A DNA stretch of 64,000 nt from JAEINY01 sp942490535 (GCA_942490535.1 CALNXQ010000003.1:620001-684000), one strand, 5' to 3'. Counted from the stretch's first letter, positions 7,754-16,689 are shown. A program made the numbers and translations. The notes: generated by a model from the sequence alone, not told the origin.

Positions 7754-9613
7754 TCAGTCGATTTCACTTTTTGATATATCAGATAAAATATGAATTCCAC
7801 TTCTTTCCATCAGTTCACTGGCGTTAAAATCATGACAGATGCCTGGATGAAGTGCATAGCTGAAAATCATTGAATGATCTTTAATCTCACTATTAAAACT
7901 ACAATTGGTGACTAACTTTTTATTCTCAGATAGTTTTGCCAGTTCAATATCGTGTGTTGCAATAATTCCTGACGTTTTGAGTTTTTTTATTTGATTAATC
8001 AATGAAAAACCGCCTCTATGTCTATCTTCTGAGTTTGTCCCCTTAAACATCTCATCCAATAGAAAAAAAACATTGTGACTACCTTCTATCAGTTTCAGCA
8101 TTTTTTCTATCCTGTTTAATTCTGCATAAAAAGAAGAAATGCCTTCCTTCAAATTATCCTGGGTTCGCATGCTGGTAAATATTTTCAGGTTCGAAACCTC
8201 CCCTTTTTTGGCACAACAAGGTGCTCCGGCTAAGGATAAAACGATGTTTACCCCTACCGTCCTTAAAAAGGTACTTTTCCCTCCCATATTAGAACCGGTT
8301 ATTAAAACAACATCACCTTGTCCCTCTGAGTGAAAATTATTACAAACACGTTGACCGGAATTTATTAAGGGATGGCCTAAAGCCTCAAAATGCACATGGT
8401 TGTTCTTTTCGCTTATCTCCGGAAAGGCATAGGATGGATTCGAATAACAAAAACCGGCAAAACTATTCATCACCTCAAACTCACTCACCACTTCAGCCCA
8501 CAGTCTTAATAAGGCTTTATTTCTTGTTTTCCATTTTTCGGCTCCTATAATCACGTATACATCCAAGAGCAGAAAACTATTTAACACACCATAAAAAGGA
8601 TTTCCCTTGATTGGTCGCTTAATCTCATTTACACCTCTTTGCTGAGCAAATTCCAATAGTCGGCACAAGCGCTTAATTTCATTGAAGGCTGAATAGTTGC
8701 TTGTCAGGAGTAGAGATTGTAAGTGGCATAGTTGATCTGACTCGAAACGTTCACATTCAATTTTATGGATCAGTGTCCGGTAACTTCTAAAAGTGTTAAT
8801 ATTCTCTTGTGAGGTTTCAACGAGATCTTCAACAATGGGCTTTATTCTATTTAGAACTCTGCCATTGATAAATAATACTGTCATTAAGGGTAGCAGATAG
8901 ATAAACCAGTTGGATGAATCATAAAAAGGCATGAAGAAATAGATGGCCAGAAAAGAGAGAACCGAAAGAAGGATCGCCACGGCTTGATAAATGCGGCGAT
9001 GGTTGAATAAAACGACAGGTTTTTCTACCCAGGCTAACAACTTATTATAATCACTCTTTTTATTTTGAAAGTGCATGCCGGACGCCTGATAATCTTGCCG
9101 CCAATCCAATTTTTGAGATAATTCTTTGAGGGCGTTTTGTCGGTCATGTATTTCAGCAGTGGGGGCAGGTTCTGAGAGCCATTCCGATAAGCGCATCCGG
9201 CCCGACTCAGTGGTTGTTCGATTAACCAATTGAAAAATGGAATGTGCCCCGAAAATATCCAAATCAGAGGTGTAGGGGTGATTTTGATTAATGAACCTAC
9301 TTCCGGTATCAAATTCTTCCAGACTACATTTTTCCCTCAGAATTTCCGATTCATTGATTTCTTTCAGAAATAAGGTATGCTTTCTCACATAAGCAATTTT
9401 CTTATGATGCTTTAAAACAACAGTAAAGCATATGACGGAAATAGAAAAAACAATAAAAGCGGGAGCCATTAAATTGTTACTAAACAAAGCTATAAGAATG
9501 CTACTTGAAATTACAAAAATAATTAGCCGCAGTAAAGATATTCGATTTAATACCTTCCGTAATCTTAATGCTTTGGCATTATACTTTATTATATTTTCTT
9601 GATAGACGTTCAT
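7754..9613 (-). CDS. Membrane-attached MutS-family ATPase, 619 aa
   Basis: The C-terminal third is a clear MutS ATPase domain: Walker A GSNMGGKST (residues 440-448), Walker B FFLLDEMFKGTNSEDR and the ATHD switch motif. The N-terminal mismatch-recognition domains of MutS are absent. Instead there are hydrophobic pairs at about residues 28-66 and 210-250, suggesting two membrane hairpins, followed by a MutS_III-like helical lever. This short membrane MutS-like form is, from memory, common in Bacteroidota, and its role in repair is unproven. AT-rich gene at the edge of an accessory island. Confidence 0.8.
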   Translation of the reverse strand: MNVYQENIIKYNAKALRLRKVLNRISLLRLIIFVISSSILIALFSNNLMAPAFIVFSISVICFTVVLKHHKKIAYVRKHTLFLKEINESEILREKCSLEEFDTGSRFINQNHPYTSDLDIFGAHSIFQLVNRTTTESGRMRLSEWLSEPAPTAEIHDRQNALKELSQKLDWRQDYQASGMHFQNKKSDYNKLLAWVEKPVVLFNHRRIYQAVAILLSVLSFLAIYFFMPFYDSSNWFIYLLPLMTVLFINGRVLNRIKPIVEDLVETSQENINTFRSYRTLIHKIECERFESDQLCHLQSLLLTSNYSAFNEIKRLCRLLEFAQQRGVNEIKRPIKGNPFYGVLNSFLLLDVYVIIGAEKWKTRNKALLRLWAEVVSEFEVMNSFAGFCYSNPSYAFPEISEKNNHVHFEALGHPLINSGQRVCNNFHSEGQGDVVLITGSNMGGKSTFLRTVGVNIVLSLAGAPCCAKKGEVSNLKIFTSMRTQDNLKEGISSFYAELNRIEKMLKLIEGSHNVFFLLDEMFKGTNSEDRHRGGFSLINQIKKLKTSGIIATHDIELAKLSENKKLVTNCSFNSEIKDHSMIFSYALHPGICHDFNASELMERSGIHILSDISKSEID

Positions 9614-9777
9614 TAATTCTTTTTCAAGTACACATAAATATGCTAGCTATGCTTTAAGATGACATATAATGGCTCATCGCATAAGTAGTGGCTCGGTCTG
9701 GGTGTGAAACATTCGTTTTCTTGATTTTTCTAATGCCAACGCGGGAGCTGAACTCCCAAATCCAACTTATGCATGGG

Positions 9778-10284
9778 CTACTTTATGTGATAGCTTGTTT
9801 GGCAATGTTTCTTTATTTCTACGTATAATTCTTCAGTAATTTTTAATCCTTTTTCAACTTCTCCTCTTTTCATTTTACAGAGAAATAAATATTCATTTCC
9901 TTCTTGCAAAAGAATTCTCACCCATGGGTAATTATGATTCTCGTATCTTGCATTTGGAATTTTATATTTTGATATTTCCTTTATCTCATTAAAGCCTATT
10001 TTAAACTGGAGTTCATTTTCCAAATTCATATATTTTGAAGTCAAAATATCTTGAGGCTTCTTTGCATTAAATATCAATTTATTATTCTCAATTTTTATTT
10101 TACCGCTTGAGAAAAATACAATTGGCATTTTGTGTCCATTAACATCAATGTGAGGAAAACTATTATCAATTCGTTGTTTCCTAAAAATTTGTTTCCACCA
10201 ATTTAATTTATGTGCAATTTCATTAAATCTAGTTAAGTGGTTAGTATCTGACAACCAGATCTCAGAAAATTCAATATAGTCCAT
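9778..10284 (-). CDS. Hypothetical soluble protein, 168 aa
   Basis: A soluble protein with alternating polar and hydrophobic strands and no signal peptide. The middle (KIKIENNKLIFNAKKPQDI, then FKIGFNEIKEI) has a beta-sandwich or PH-like rhythm. The C-terminus is an amphipathic helix. I do not recognise a family. It is very AT-rich and lies between the MutS-like gene and two small lipoprotein genes on the same strand. Probable accessory gene of unknown function. Confidence 0.6.
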   Translation of the reverse strand: MDYIEFSEIWLSDTNHLTRFNEIAHKLNWWKQIFRKQRIDNSFPHIDVNGHKMPIVFFSSGKIKIENNKLIFNAKKPQDILTSKYMNLENELQFKIGFNEIKEISKYKIPNARYENHNYPWVRILLQEGNEYLFLCKMKRGEVEKGLKITEELYVEIKKHCQTSYHIK

Positions 10285-10368
10285 TTATAGTAAATTAAAT
10301 CTTTAACTCTGTAACCTACTGCTCTATAGTTTTTAATATTGCCTTACGTCCTGCCGCATGAAGCTGAA

Positions 10369-10425
10369 GCAGAGTCGCGGTGATTGTCTGTCCGCAGGAC
10401 GACTAGACAATCTGCGTGAGTCTGC
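10369..10425. repeat. Long imperfect hairpin in an intergenic gap
   Basis: A 21-nt left arm (10369-10389) and right arm (10405-10425) pair with about five mismatches around a 15-nt loop. Both arms contain GATTGTCT/AGACAATC and GCAGA/TCTGC. GC-rich within an AT-rich island, with a further GTCCTGC/GCAGGAC word pair overlapping it. Its shape resembles a folded recombination site or a small-RNA hairpin. Confidence 0.5.
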
Positions 10426-10474
10426 TCAACCAAAACCCCACTGCCGCCTGCTATGCTTTATGGTGTTTAGTTCT

Positions 10475-10906
10475 TTATTTTCTCATATAAAACTCCATAG
10501 GATAATAAATCTTCAAATCTGGAATCAAACCATTTTTTGCTGAGTCTAGTTTGTTTAAATACATATATCCCGACTTATGCAATTTAAATTCTACCTTGTC
10601 TGATAGTTTATTAATTTGTTTATCATTTTCAATTTTATGAACTATAATCTTATTTTCTTTGATTTCATAGAGAATTGGTACTTCTCCATGGTCACCAAAA
10701 TCGATTGTTCTATCCATATTTTTCCAATAGGGAAAGTCTGTCATTCTGAAATTTGTCTTGCCACCTCCTAAACCCCATACTTCTGTAATAAAATATACAG
10801 TTTTGTTATTATCTATTTGGATTTCTTCAACGTGTATTGACGAGCACGAGTAGAGATTAGGAATAAGAAGAATTAGAACTATGTAAATATTTAATTTGAA
10901 TGGCAT
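10475..10906 (-). CDS. Small putative lipoprotein, 143 aa
   Basis: The N-terminus is a lipoprotein signal (hydrophobic IYIVLILLIPN followed by LYSC), so Cys21 is the probable lipidation site. The mature domain of about 120 residues is beta-rich (VYFITEVWG, KIIVHKIENDKQ) with no motif I recognise. AT-rich. The next gene on the same strand is another small lipoprotein, which suggests an unrelated pair of accessory envelope proteins. Function unknown. Confidence 0.6.
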   Translation of the reverse strand: MPFKLNIYIVLILLIPNLYSCSSIHVEEIQIDNNKTVYFITEVWGLGGGKTNFRMTDFPYWKNMDRTIDFGDHGEVPILYEIKENKIIVHKIENDKQINKLSDKVEFKLHKSGYMYLNKLDSAKNGLIPDLKIYYPMEFYMRK

Positions 10907-10942
10907 TATTTGCTAAAAATTAATTTGCACAAAATTAGTTCT

Positions 10943-11395
10943 TTATCTATCAATCAACTTCAAGACAATTATTTGCGTCGGCGTTAAGGAATAACCGTCC
11001 CATATTCCAATTTCGCCAATTGCATATTGGTTATTCTTGTAATATTTTGGGTCAATGAAAAAAGTCATCGCTTGATAATTTTCCTGAACACTTATAGTTC
11101 CGCGACTAAGTCCTTTATTCTGTTTTAACACAAATTCAAACACATATTTACTTTGTCGTTCTAAAGAAATTAAGGATATGTTTTTTGAATCTATGTCAAA
11201 AGAGCCATATTTAATAGCATGAGGTTCAACGTCTATGACCTCAATCCCCCATTGTTTTGTTCCGTCTAGCGGTAGAGGAACTTTCCAGACTTTAATGTTT
11301 AATATCTCCAAAAGTTCTCTATTCGTGATTAAGTCATGACTTGTTTTACATCCAAAAAATGAAATTGTAAAGAAGACAGCTATTAATAATCTCAT
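10943..11395 (-). CDS. Small putative lipoprotein, 150 aa
   Basis: I start the gene at the internal Met of MRLLIAVFFTISFFGCKTS, because this gives a textbook lipoprotein signal with FFGC as lipobox. The 22 residues in front of it in the longer frame (to 11461) look random. The mature part is beta-rich, about 130 residues, with no recognised domain. It is separated by 36 bp from the next lipoprotein gene (10475-10906) and may be co-transcribed with it. Confidence 0.6.
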   Translation of the reverse strand: MRLLIAVFFTISFFGCKTSHDLITNRELLEILNIKVWKVPLPLDGTKQWGIEVIDVEPHAIKYGSFDIDSKNISLISLERQSKYVFEFVLKQNKGLSRGTISVQENYQAMTFFIDPKYYKNNQYAIGEIGIWDGYSLTPTQIIVLKLIDR

Positions 11396-11539
11396 AGGTT
11401 CGTTTTGAGAATTAAACATAACGTTGAAAATAAGGGGTGTTTGGCATTTCAAAGCTCCCAACTATCAAACCGCTATATATTTTATTAATTGTACTCATTT
11501 CAAATTTAACACTATCCGCCAAATGACCTTTATTTATTG

Positions 11540-11669
11540 TTAGGTTTTCATGCTTTCTTCTCCGCTGTCTACTTTACGTTTGGGCAACCATACTCTTTGA
11601 CAAGTTTTGGATTGTGCAATGGCATTTTGTGCGTCTTGGCAATGTGTATGGCTGCGAAGGGGTCGCATT
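11540..11669. other. T/G-rich cassette-boundary-like spacer
   Basis: A non-coding gap with a T/G-rich texture (TTTGGGCAACC, TTTTGGATTGTG, GGCATTTTGTGCG, TTGGCAATGTG). A similar composition, not an exact copy, occurs at 14880-14965 on the other side of the ABC-3C cassette. Confidence 0.35.
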
Positions 11670-13589
11670 TTAGTCAATCTTCAATGTTTTATCTGTTTTT
11701 GTATAAAAATCACCTACACACATCACTGTATCATTTAAATCTGGGGAAATCATTGAAGTAGTAATAATAATTTGATGATTAACATTTGCTTCTTTAGACA
11801 TCTCAACTAATTCTTTTTGAAAACTTTGACTTCTCTCTGGCTCCATTCCTTTATCTTCAATATTATCACACAAAATAAACCTTGGAAGTCTAAAGAAATC
11901 CTTTTCAAGGGATGCAAAAAACATTGCAAAACGAACACTATTTTTTAAGTATACATTTGAACTTTCAGAAAAATTATTCTCACCATCTAAAGCGAAAGTA
12001 TTTCTATCAAAATCTAATTCAACAATTTTACCTGATTGAAATTCTGGTTGTCTCCCTAAATCACTATGCAATAATCTTAGAGTATTACGCTGAATTAAAT
12101 TATATGCACTCGCTAACCGCATTTTTTGCTCTTGTTCTTTTGAATTTATCCTGAAACGAAGCTTTTGTATTTTGGCTTCAAGTCCTTCCAATTCTTTTCT
12201 TAATACTTCAATTTGTTCTAATGCCTTTAACTGTTTTATAAGAAAGTCATTTTGTGATTTCAACTCTCCTTTTTGAACTAAAAGTCCATCAATTTCTTGA
12301 TTTCTCTCGGATTTCACAGTAGATAGAGCTGCATTTACTTCTCGCTGAAGCTCCCTTATTGTATATTCAAGAGTAGGATAACTTGATTTTAATTCTAGTA
12401 AAATATGCTCTTTCTCTAAATATAGCTTTTTTGATTCTCGAATTTGATTGTCAATTTCTTGCTGCATCCTTTTAATTTGTGATGAGCCTTTATCTTCGGG
12501 AAGTTGCTGCTTGCATAATTCACAATGGTTTTCATCAACAACATGCTCAATCGGTGAAAGGCAGCTTGGGCAATGAGACATTTTTAAATCAGATATAGCT
12601 TCACGAGTCAATAACGAATCTGATAATGACATTGCCCTTTTCTCTAAACTTGAAATAAATTCGTTAGAGTCAAGTAATTCAAACTCATACTCATTAATCT
12701 GATTTTGCAAAGTTGAGAAATTCTGTCTTGCGGCTATTAAGCTGGATTTGAGGTCTACGATTTCAAGTTCCCTTTCATCTTGTTTGTTGCGTACTAACTG
12801 TTGCTCTTCTTCTGTTTTTGTTAAAAAATCTTCAATTTCAACTATTCGAGAAATATTTTTTTCAATTTGGAGATTTATCTTTTCAGGGCTAGTCTCTGTA
12901 CCACTTGATTTAAATATGTGTTCTATTCCATCAAATTGACGCTTTTTTATATCATGGTCTTTAACAGACTCTCTCAAAGCGAGTTTATCTGAGTATAAGG
13001 TATCATCATAAACACCAAAAAGTAAATCCCCAATGGTTTTTCTAATTATTGCAGAATCAAAAGAATCTGTCATCAATAAATCAAGAGTAAGGCTTTTCTG
13101 GTCAACGTATAACAATCTTAGAATTTGATGCATAGTAATATTACTATCCACATCTCCACGTAATTCAGGTAATCCTAATGAAAGAAATAAAGTGTTGGAA
13201 AAGCTTTTTTTGCTGCTTTTTTCATTTCTTCGATAAGGATAAACCTGCCACCCTTCACTAGAAGATTTCATTGCTTCGTCATAAGTACCCCAAAAAATTG
13301 ACATTGGCTGACTACCTGCCTCCGAAACAGATCTTTTTATTGTTATAGGTTCTGAATTTATAAAGACTTCCGCATAAACATCGCCACATTGCCTTGCTGC
13401 TGTTGTCCATTTTTTAAACTCTCCTCCAAGCACATAAAAAATAAAATTTCCAATAGTAGACTTTCCTGAACTATTTTGACCTCTAATAATATTAACTCCT
13501 TCATGAAAAGGTTCATCGTATGCAACTGTACCAGTTTTAGTAAAAATGGTAAGGCGATTTAATTTGAGAAATGGATTATATTGAGTCAT
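11670..13589 (-). CDS. SMC/Rad50-like ATPase of an ABC-three-component (ABC-3C) system, 639 aa
   Basis: An SMC-type ABC ATPase split by a long coiled coil. Walker A is GQNSSGKST (residues 37-45). The two coiled-coil arms (about 230-330 and 370-500) are joined by a cysteine pair cluster, C340-PSC-C343 and C356-ELC-C359, a probable zinc hook. Walker B is FILCDNIEDKG with Asp575, where Asn takes the place of the usual catalytic Glu; as I recall, DxIEDKG is the form seen in ABC-3C ATPases. Its start overlaps the next upstream gene by 14 bp, indicating translational coupling. It should act as the sensor or motor of a conflict system. AT-rich, unlike the surrounding core genome. Confidence 0.8.
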   Translation of the reverse strand: MTQYNPFLKLNRLTIFTKTGTVAYDEPFHEGVNIIRGQNSSGKSTIGNFIFYVLGGEFKKWTTAARQCGDVYAEVFINSEPITIKRSVSEAGSQPMSIFWGTYDEAMKSSSEGWQVYPYRRNEKSSKKSFSNTLFLSLGLPELRGDVDSNITMHQILRLLYVDQKSLTLDLLMTDSFDSAIIRKTIGDLLFGVYDDTLYSDKLALRESVKDHDIKKRQFDGIEHIFKSSGTETSPEKINLQIEKNISRIVEIEDFLTKTEEEQQLVRNKQDERELEIVDLKSSLIAARQNFSTLQNQINEYEFELLDSNEFISSLEKRAMSLSDSLLTREAISDLKMSHCPSCLSPIEHVVDENHCELCKQQLPEDKGSSQIKRMQQEIDNQIRESKKLYLEKEHILLELKSSYPTLEYTIRELQREVNAALSTVKSERNQEIDGLLVQKGELKSQNDFLIKQLKALEQIEVLRKELEGLEAKIQKLRFRINSKEQEQKMRLASAYNLIQRNTLRLLHSDLGRQPEFQSGKIVELDFDRNTFALDGENNFSESSNVYLKNSVRFAMFFASLEKDFFRLPRFILCDNIEDKGMEPERSQSFQKELVEMSKEANVNHQIIITTSMISPDLNDTVMCVGDFYTKTDKTLKID

Positions 13590-14079
13590 ACTTAAATTCT
13601 ATAAGGTTTGTTCTTTCTTTTAACCCTAGGTGTCCATATAGATTAAACGAAGCTAGTGGGCCAGTTATCAGTGTTATTAGGTTGTGATTTTCTGCATTTG
13701 CTTCTTTTATTCTTTGCAAAAGAGGTGAGGTGATTTCTTTGTTAGTCCTTTTGACTTTACCGTCTTTAAACTCCTCTGCATCTAAAAGGTCATATGAGAT
13801 TAGCGATTTCAAAGCTGAAAGCTGTATGTTTTCCATTTTAAAAAAAATACGCTTCCTATTTATAATTCTTTCATAGCTATTCTTTTTTTCATTAATAAAC
13901 CGCTCATATTTCTTAAACCCTCTAAAACTTCTAATTTCAAGCAGTTCAACAGGAAATGCTAAATAAAAATCCAATATCCTTAACTTGTCAACTTCTAAAA
14001 CATAGTCTGTTTTCTCAGTGATTTGTAGAATTCGAAAAATCGTGTGATATAGGTCGTATGCGTGATTATATACTAACAT
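13576..14079 (-). CDS. ABC-3C middle component, 167 aa
   Basis: A small helical protein between the ATPase and the effector-side protein, with the sequence style of ABC-3C middle components: an N-terminal helical pair with HAYDLYHTIFRI, then LRILDFYLAFPVEL, and a C-terminal segment ending in ERTNLIEFKYDSI. From family knowledge these middle components bridge ATPase and C-terminal-domain protein. There is 1 bp between its start codon and the stop of the upstream gene, and 14 bp overlap with the ATPase gene. The assignment rests on synteny plus sequence style, so it is probable. Confidence 0.7.
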   Translation of the reverse strand: MLVYNHAYDLYHTIFRILQITEKTDYVLEVDKLRILDFYLAFPVELLEIRSFRGFKKYERFINEKKNSYERIINRKRIFFKMENIQLSALKSLISYDLLDAEEFKDGKVKRTNKEITSPLLQRIKEANAENHNLITLITGPLASFNLYGHLGLKERTNLIEFKYDSI

Positions 14080-14080
14080 A

Positions 14081-14668
14081 TTAATTCCACTTTATGTGAC
14101 AATTTCCAGTTAAGAAATAAACCATTCCATTTATTTCATCCTCATATATTCGCAGTAAATTATCACCAAGAATATCTTCTATAGGGGTAATAATATATGT
14201 CGAAACTAAATTATTTATGTATTCGTCTGGATGTCCTTCAATTACTCTTGGATAAACATAAGTTTCAAAACTAGAATAAACTTTTGCAAGTAAAAATGCA
14301 TAGATTAACTGTGCAGTTTCTGAGTGCTCATTTTTAAGAAGTTTCCTTGTAAACTTATCTTTTGAATTTTCAGCAAATTTTAAATAGTTGAGTCTATTCC
14401 CATTTTTAAGTTTTTGTTCGAGTCCAATAACTTTCGTGTTAGGTGCATAACTTTTATAATGCAATAAATCATCAATTACCTCACTAAAAGTCATTGAATT
14501 CTTCTTTTCCTCCTCTAGCTTGGTATATAATCTTTCTAATTGAGATTGACCTCCTGTAGATATACGTCCATAATTGTATGTTGGCTTATTAATATCTCTA
14601 CCACCAATATCTCCATCACCTTCAATTGTGTTATTGCTTTGAGTAACATTACTTGATGAATCTGCCAT
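14081..14668 (-). CDS. ABC-3C C-terminal-domain protein with a GRDIN motif, 195 aa
   Basis: The N-terminus is polar and Asn/Ser/Gly-rich and carries GDGDIGGRDINK (about residues 17-28), followed by a short helix and a helical domain of about 130 residues that resembles ABC-3C C-terminal domains. No nuclease, protease or pore domain is fused to it, so the toxic output, if any, must come from another protein. The gene just upstream encodes a membrane peptide that ends in the same GRDINN motif, which suggests the two are assembled through it. Confidence 0.65.
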   Translation of the reverse strand: MADSSSNVTQSNNTIEGDGDIGGRDINKPTYNYGRISTGGQSQLERLYTKLEEEKKNSMTFSEVIDDLLHYKSYAPNTKVIGLEQKLKNGNRLNYLKFAENSKDKFTRKLLKNEHSETAQLIYAFLLAKVYSSFETYVYPRVIEGHPDEYINNLVSTYIITPIEDILGDNLLRIYEDEINGMVYFLTGNCHIKWN

Positions 14669-14673
14669 AAAAA

Positions 14674-14856
14674 TTAATTATTAATATCACGTCCTGCAAT
14701 ATTTCCATTTTTTACCTTGTTCTTTTTCTGTTTCACTTCATTATTTGAACTATCCTTTATTGAGTTTTTAATTGAAATAACCTGAGTTGTTAAAAAAACA
14801 GCAATTAGTAATCCAAGAATTGAACAAATACTACCTATTAAATTTAATGTCTCCAT
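14674..14856 (-). CDS. Single-TM small protein ending in a GRDINN motif, 60 aa
   Basis: First gene of the cassette. It has an N-terminal transmembrane helix (about residues 5-27), then a short polar Lys-rich tail that finishes NGNIAGRDINN. The tail motif matches the N-terminus of the next protein (GDIGGRDINK). The stop lies 5 bp before the next start. I infer that it tethers the complex to the membrane or is its membrane effector. It is short, but its motif, start and tight spacing support it as real. Confidence 0.65.
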   Translation of the reverse strand: METLNLIGSICSILGLLIAVFLTTQVISIKNSIKDSSNNEVKQKKNKVKNGNIAGRDINN

Positions 14857-15440
14857 ATTTCTTTATTCTATTGTGCGTTTGCTAATATTTGGCTCTTTTG
14901 CAAGCTATCGATTTGGCCAGTGTGTGGAACTTGTAAATGTGCCAAATGTGCGCTGGTCTTGCATGAAACCTATCGTTTTGAGAAGCCCATTGTTCTTATT
15001 TTTGCTTTGTCATTTAAAAAAATGTTCTCTCCAGACCCCTATACCCTGGAAAAAACACTTTTCGTAATAGTTCGCAAAATAACCCTCCAATGCGCTCCCA
15101 AATTACCCATTATGCACCAAACAAAATATCCATTTTCGGCAAAAATGAGCCGGTCATATATATTTAGGGTGTTTATAGCAGGCAATCTAAGTCGGCCTCA
15201 AAAGCACCGTCCCTTCTCTTTTTACCGTAGCGATCAGCTCCCAAAGACTCCGCGTGTTTCAGCCCTGCAAAGCCCACCCTTCGTCATTTGATGATCTTTC
15301 ATCCCCCCACCTACACAGCTTACCACCTGCAATAGCCGCTGCTTCGTCACCCCTCCGCACCCGTTTGTACCACATGTATGGCCCTCCGCCACACATAGCC
15401 GGTTCATCTCCACACATAGCCCGTCGCCGACAGGTGATAG
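14857..15440. other. Intergenic stretch upstream of the ABC-3C cassette
   Basis: No supportable gene. Positions 14880-14965 are T/G-rich (TTTGGC, TTTTGCAAG, GTGCCAAATGTGCG), like the spacer at 11540-11669. The rest is AT-rich, then turns C-rich near 15300 as the tandem repeat begins. Several open frames here are low-complexity and rejected. Confidence 0.35.
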
Positions 15441-15447
15441 CCGGCCC

Positions 15448-15925
15448 TTTCCACCTGATTGTTCCCCCTCCGACACACATATGTCAGCCCCCGACGGACA
15501 TTGTTGAGCATTTCCACCTGATTGTTCCCTCTCCGACACACATATGTCAGCTCCCGACAGACATTGTTATGCATTTCCACCTGACGGTTCCCCCTCCGAC
15601 ACACATATGTTAGCTCCCGACAGACATTGTTGTGCATTTCCACCTGATGGTTCCCTCTCCGACACACATATGTCAGCTCCCGACAGACATTATTATGCAT
15701 TTCCACCTGATGGTTCTCCCTCCGATACACATATGTCAGCCCCCGACAGACATTGTTGAGCATTTCCACCTGATTGTTCCCTCTCCGACACACATATGTC
15801 AGCTCCCGACAGACATTGTTGTGCATTTCCACCTGATGGTTCCCTCTCCGACACACATATGTCAGCTCCCGACAGACATTGTTGAGCATTTCCACCTGAT
15901 GGTTCCTTTACCGACACACATTGAT
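15448..15925. repeat. 63-bp tandem repeat (minisatellite), about 7.6 copies
   Basis: Units begin at 15448, 15511, 15574, 15637, 15700, 15763, 15826 and 15889 (partial), each starting TTTCCACCTGAT. The unit carries TCCGACACACATATGTCAG and CCCGACAGACATTGTT. Copies differ at a handful of positions, such as TGTTGAG against TGTTGTG. Decayed copies continue to the left to about 15380. Because 63 is a multiple of three, long open frames appear on both strands, but their peptides are just the translated unit and I do not call them genes. Confidence 0.9.
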
Positions 15926-16109
15926 GGTAGAAAGACTCTGTTAGCCGTATTTCAAAAAGGCATATTGTAATTAAAATTGAAAATAGGTTTCCCCCATCCA
16001 CCAGCGTTAGCCCAAGCCCAACAGAACGCTACGTTAGTATCCTCACTACGTCCAGCCTCAACCGTGATACATCCCTGCTCAGGATCCCACCGCAATCGAC
16101 TCTCTTCCC

Positions 16110-16610
16110 CTTACACCTCCTCCCCGTCCTCCGCGGTAAACAAACACACCATCATCAAAAAATAATGTTCGAAAGCAGCATTACAGTCCCTATAAGACAG
16201 AGTGATTCAGGAGGTAAACAACACCTCCCATCCCCACCGCGACCTCAGCGGTAAAAAACGTAACATCATCAAGGAACTAAGTTTTGGAAGCAGCATTACA
16301 GGCCCCCAGAAGTAGGGAAATCGAAGATCAGCGAAGCTAATTCAGGGGGTACATTGCATCTCCTTTCCCCACCCCGTCCCCACCGCGACCTCAGCGGTAA
16401 AAAACGTAACATCATCAAGGAACTAAGTTTTGGAAGCAGCATTCCGGTCCCCCAAAAGTAGGGGAATCGAAGATCAGCGAAGCTAATTCAGGGGGTAAAC
16501 AACACCACTTCCCCCTCCCATCCTCTCCGTCCTCAGCGGTAAAAAACGTAACCTCATCAAAAAACAACGTTCAGAAAGCAGTATTCCGGTCCCCCAAAGT
16601 AACTACCCCA
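16110..16610. repeat. Four direct repeats of about 115-147 bp
   Basis: A module starting CTCAGCGGTAAAAAACGTAA recurs near 16130 (diverged), 16244, 16391 and 16533. It goes on with CATCATCAAGGAACTAAG, GGAAGCAGCATT and a CCCCC(A/G)GAAGTAGGG...TTCAGGGGGTA part. The CCCCC and GGGGG ends can pair, making a hairpin. Non-coding. The two middle copies are nearly identical, pointing to recent duplication. It lies just downstream of the last gene of the nine-gene transport operon. Confidence 0.75.
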
Positions 16611-16689
16611 CAATTTCGATGGCAATTTCCCTGTTTTAATACCGGAACACTTGATAAGTCATGATCGTTTTAGGCTTATAATTAGAAGA

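Noticed and set aside
15404..15895. 163-codon minus-strand frame with repeating VCRELTYVCRRGNHQVEM, and plus-strand partners
   Set aside because: It simply reads the 63-bp minisatellite. Both strands are open for the same reason, no start signal exists, and the amino-acid make-up is unlike the neighbouring genes.
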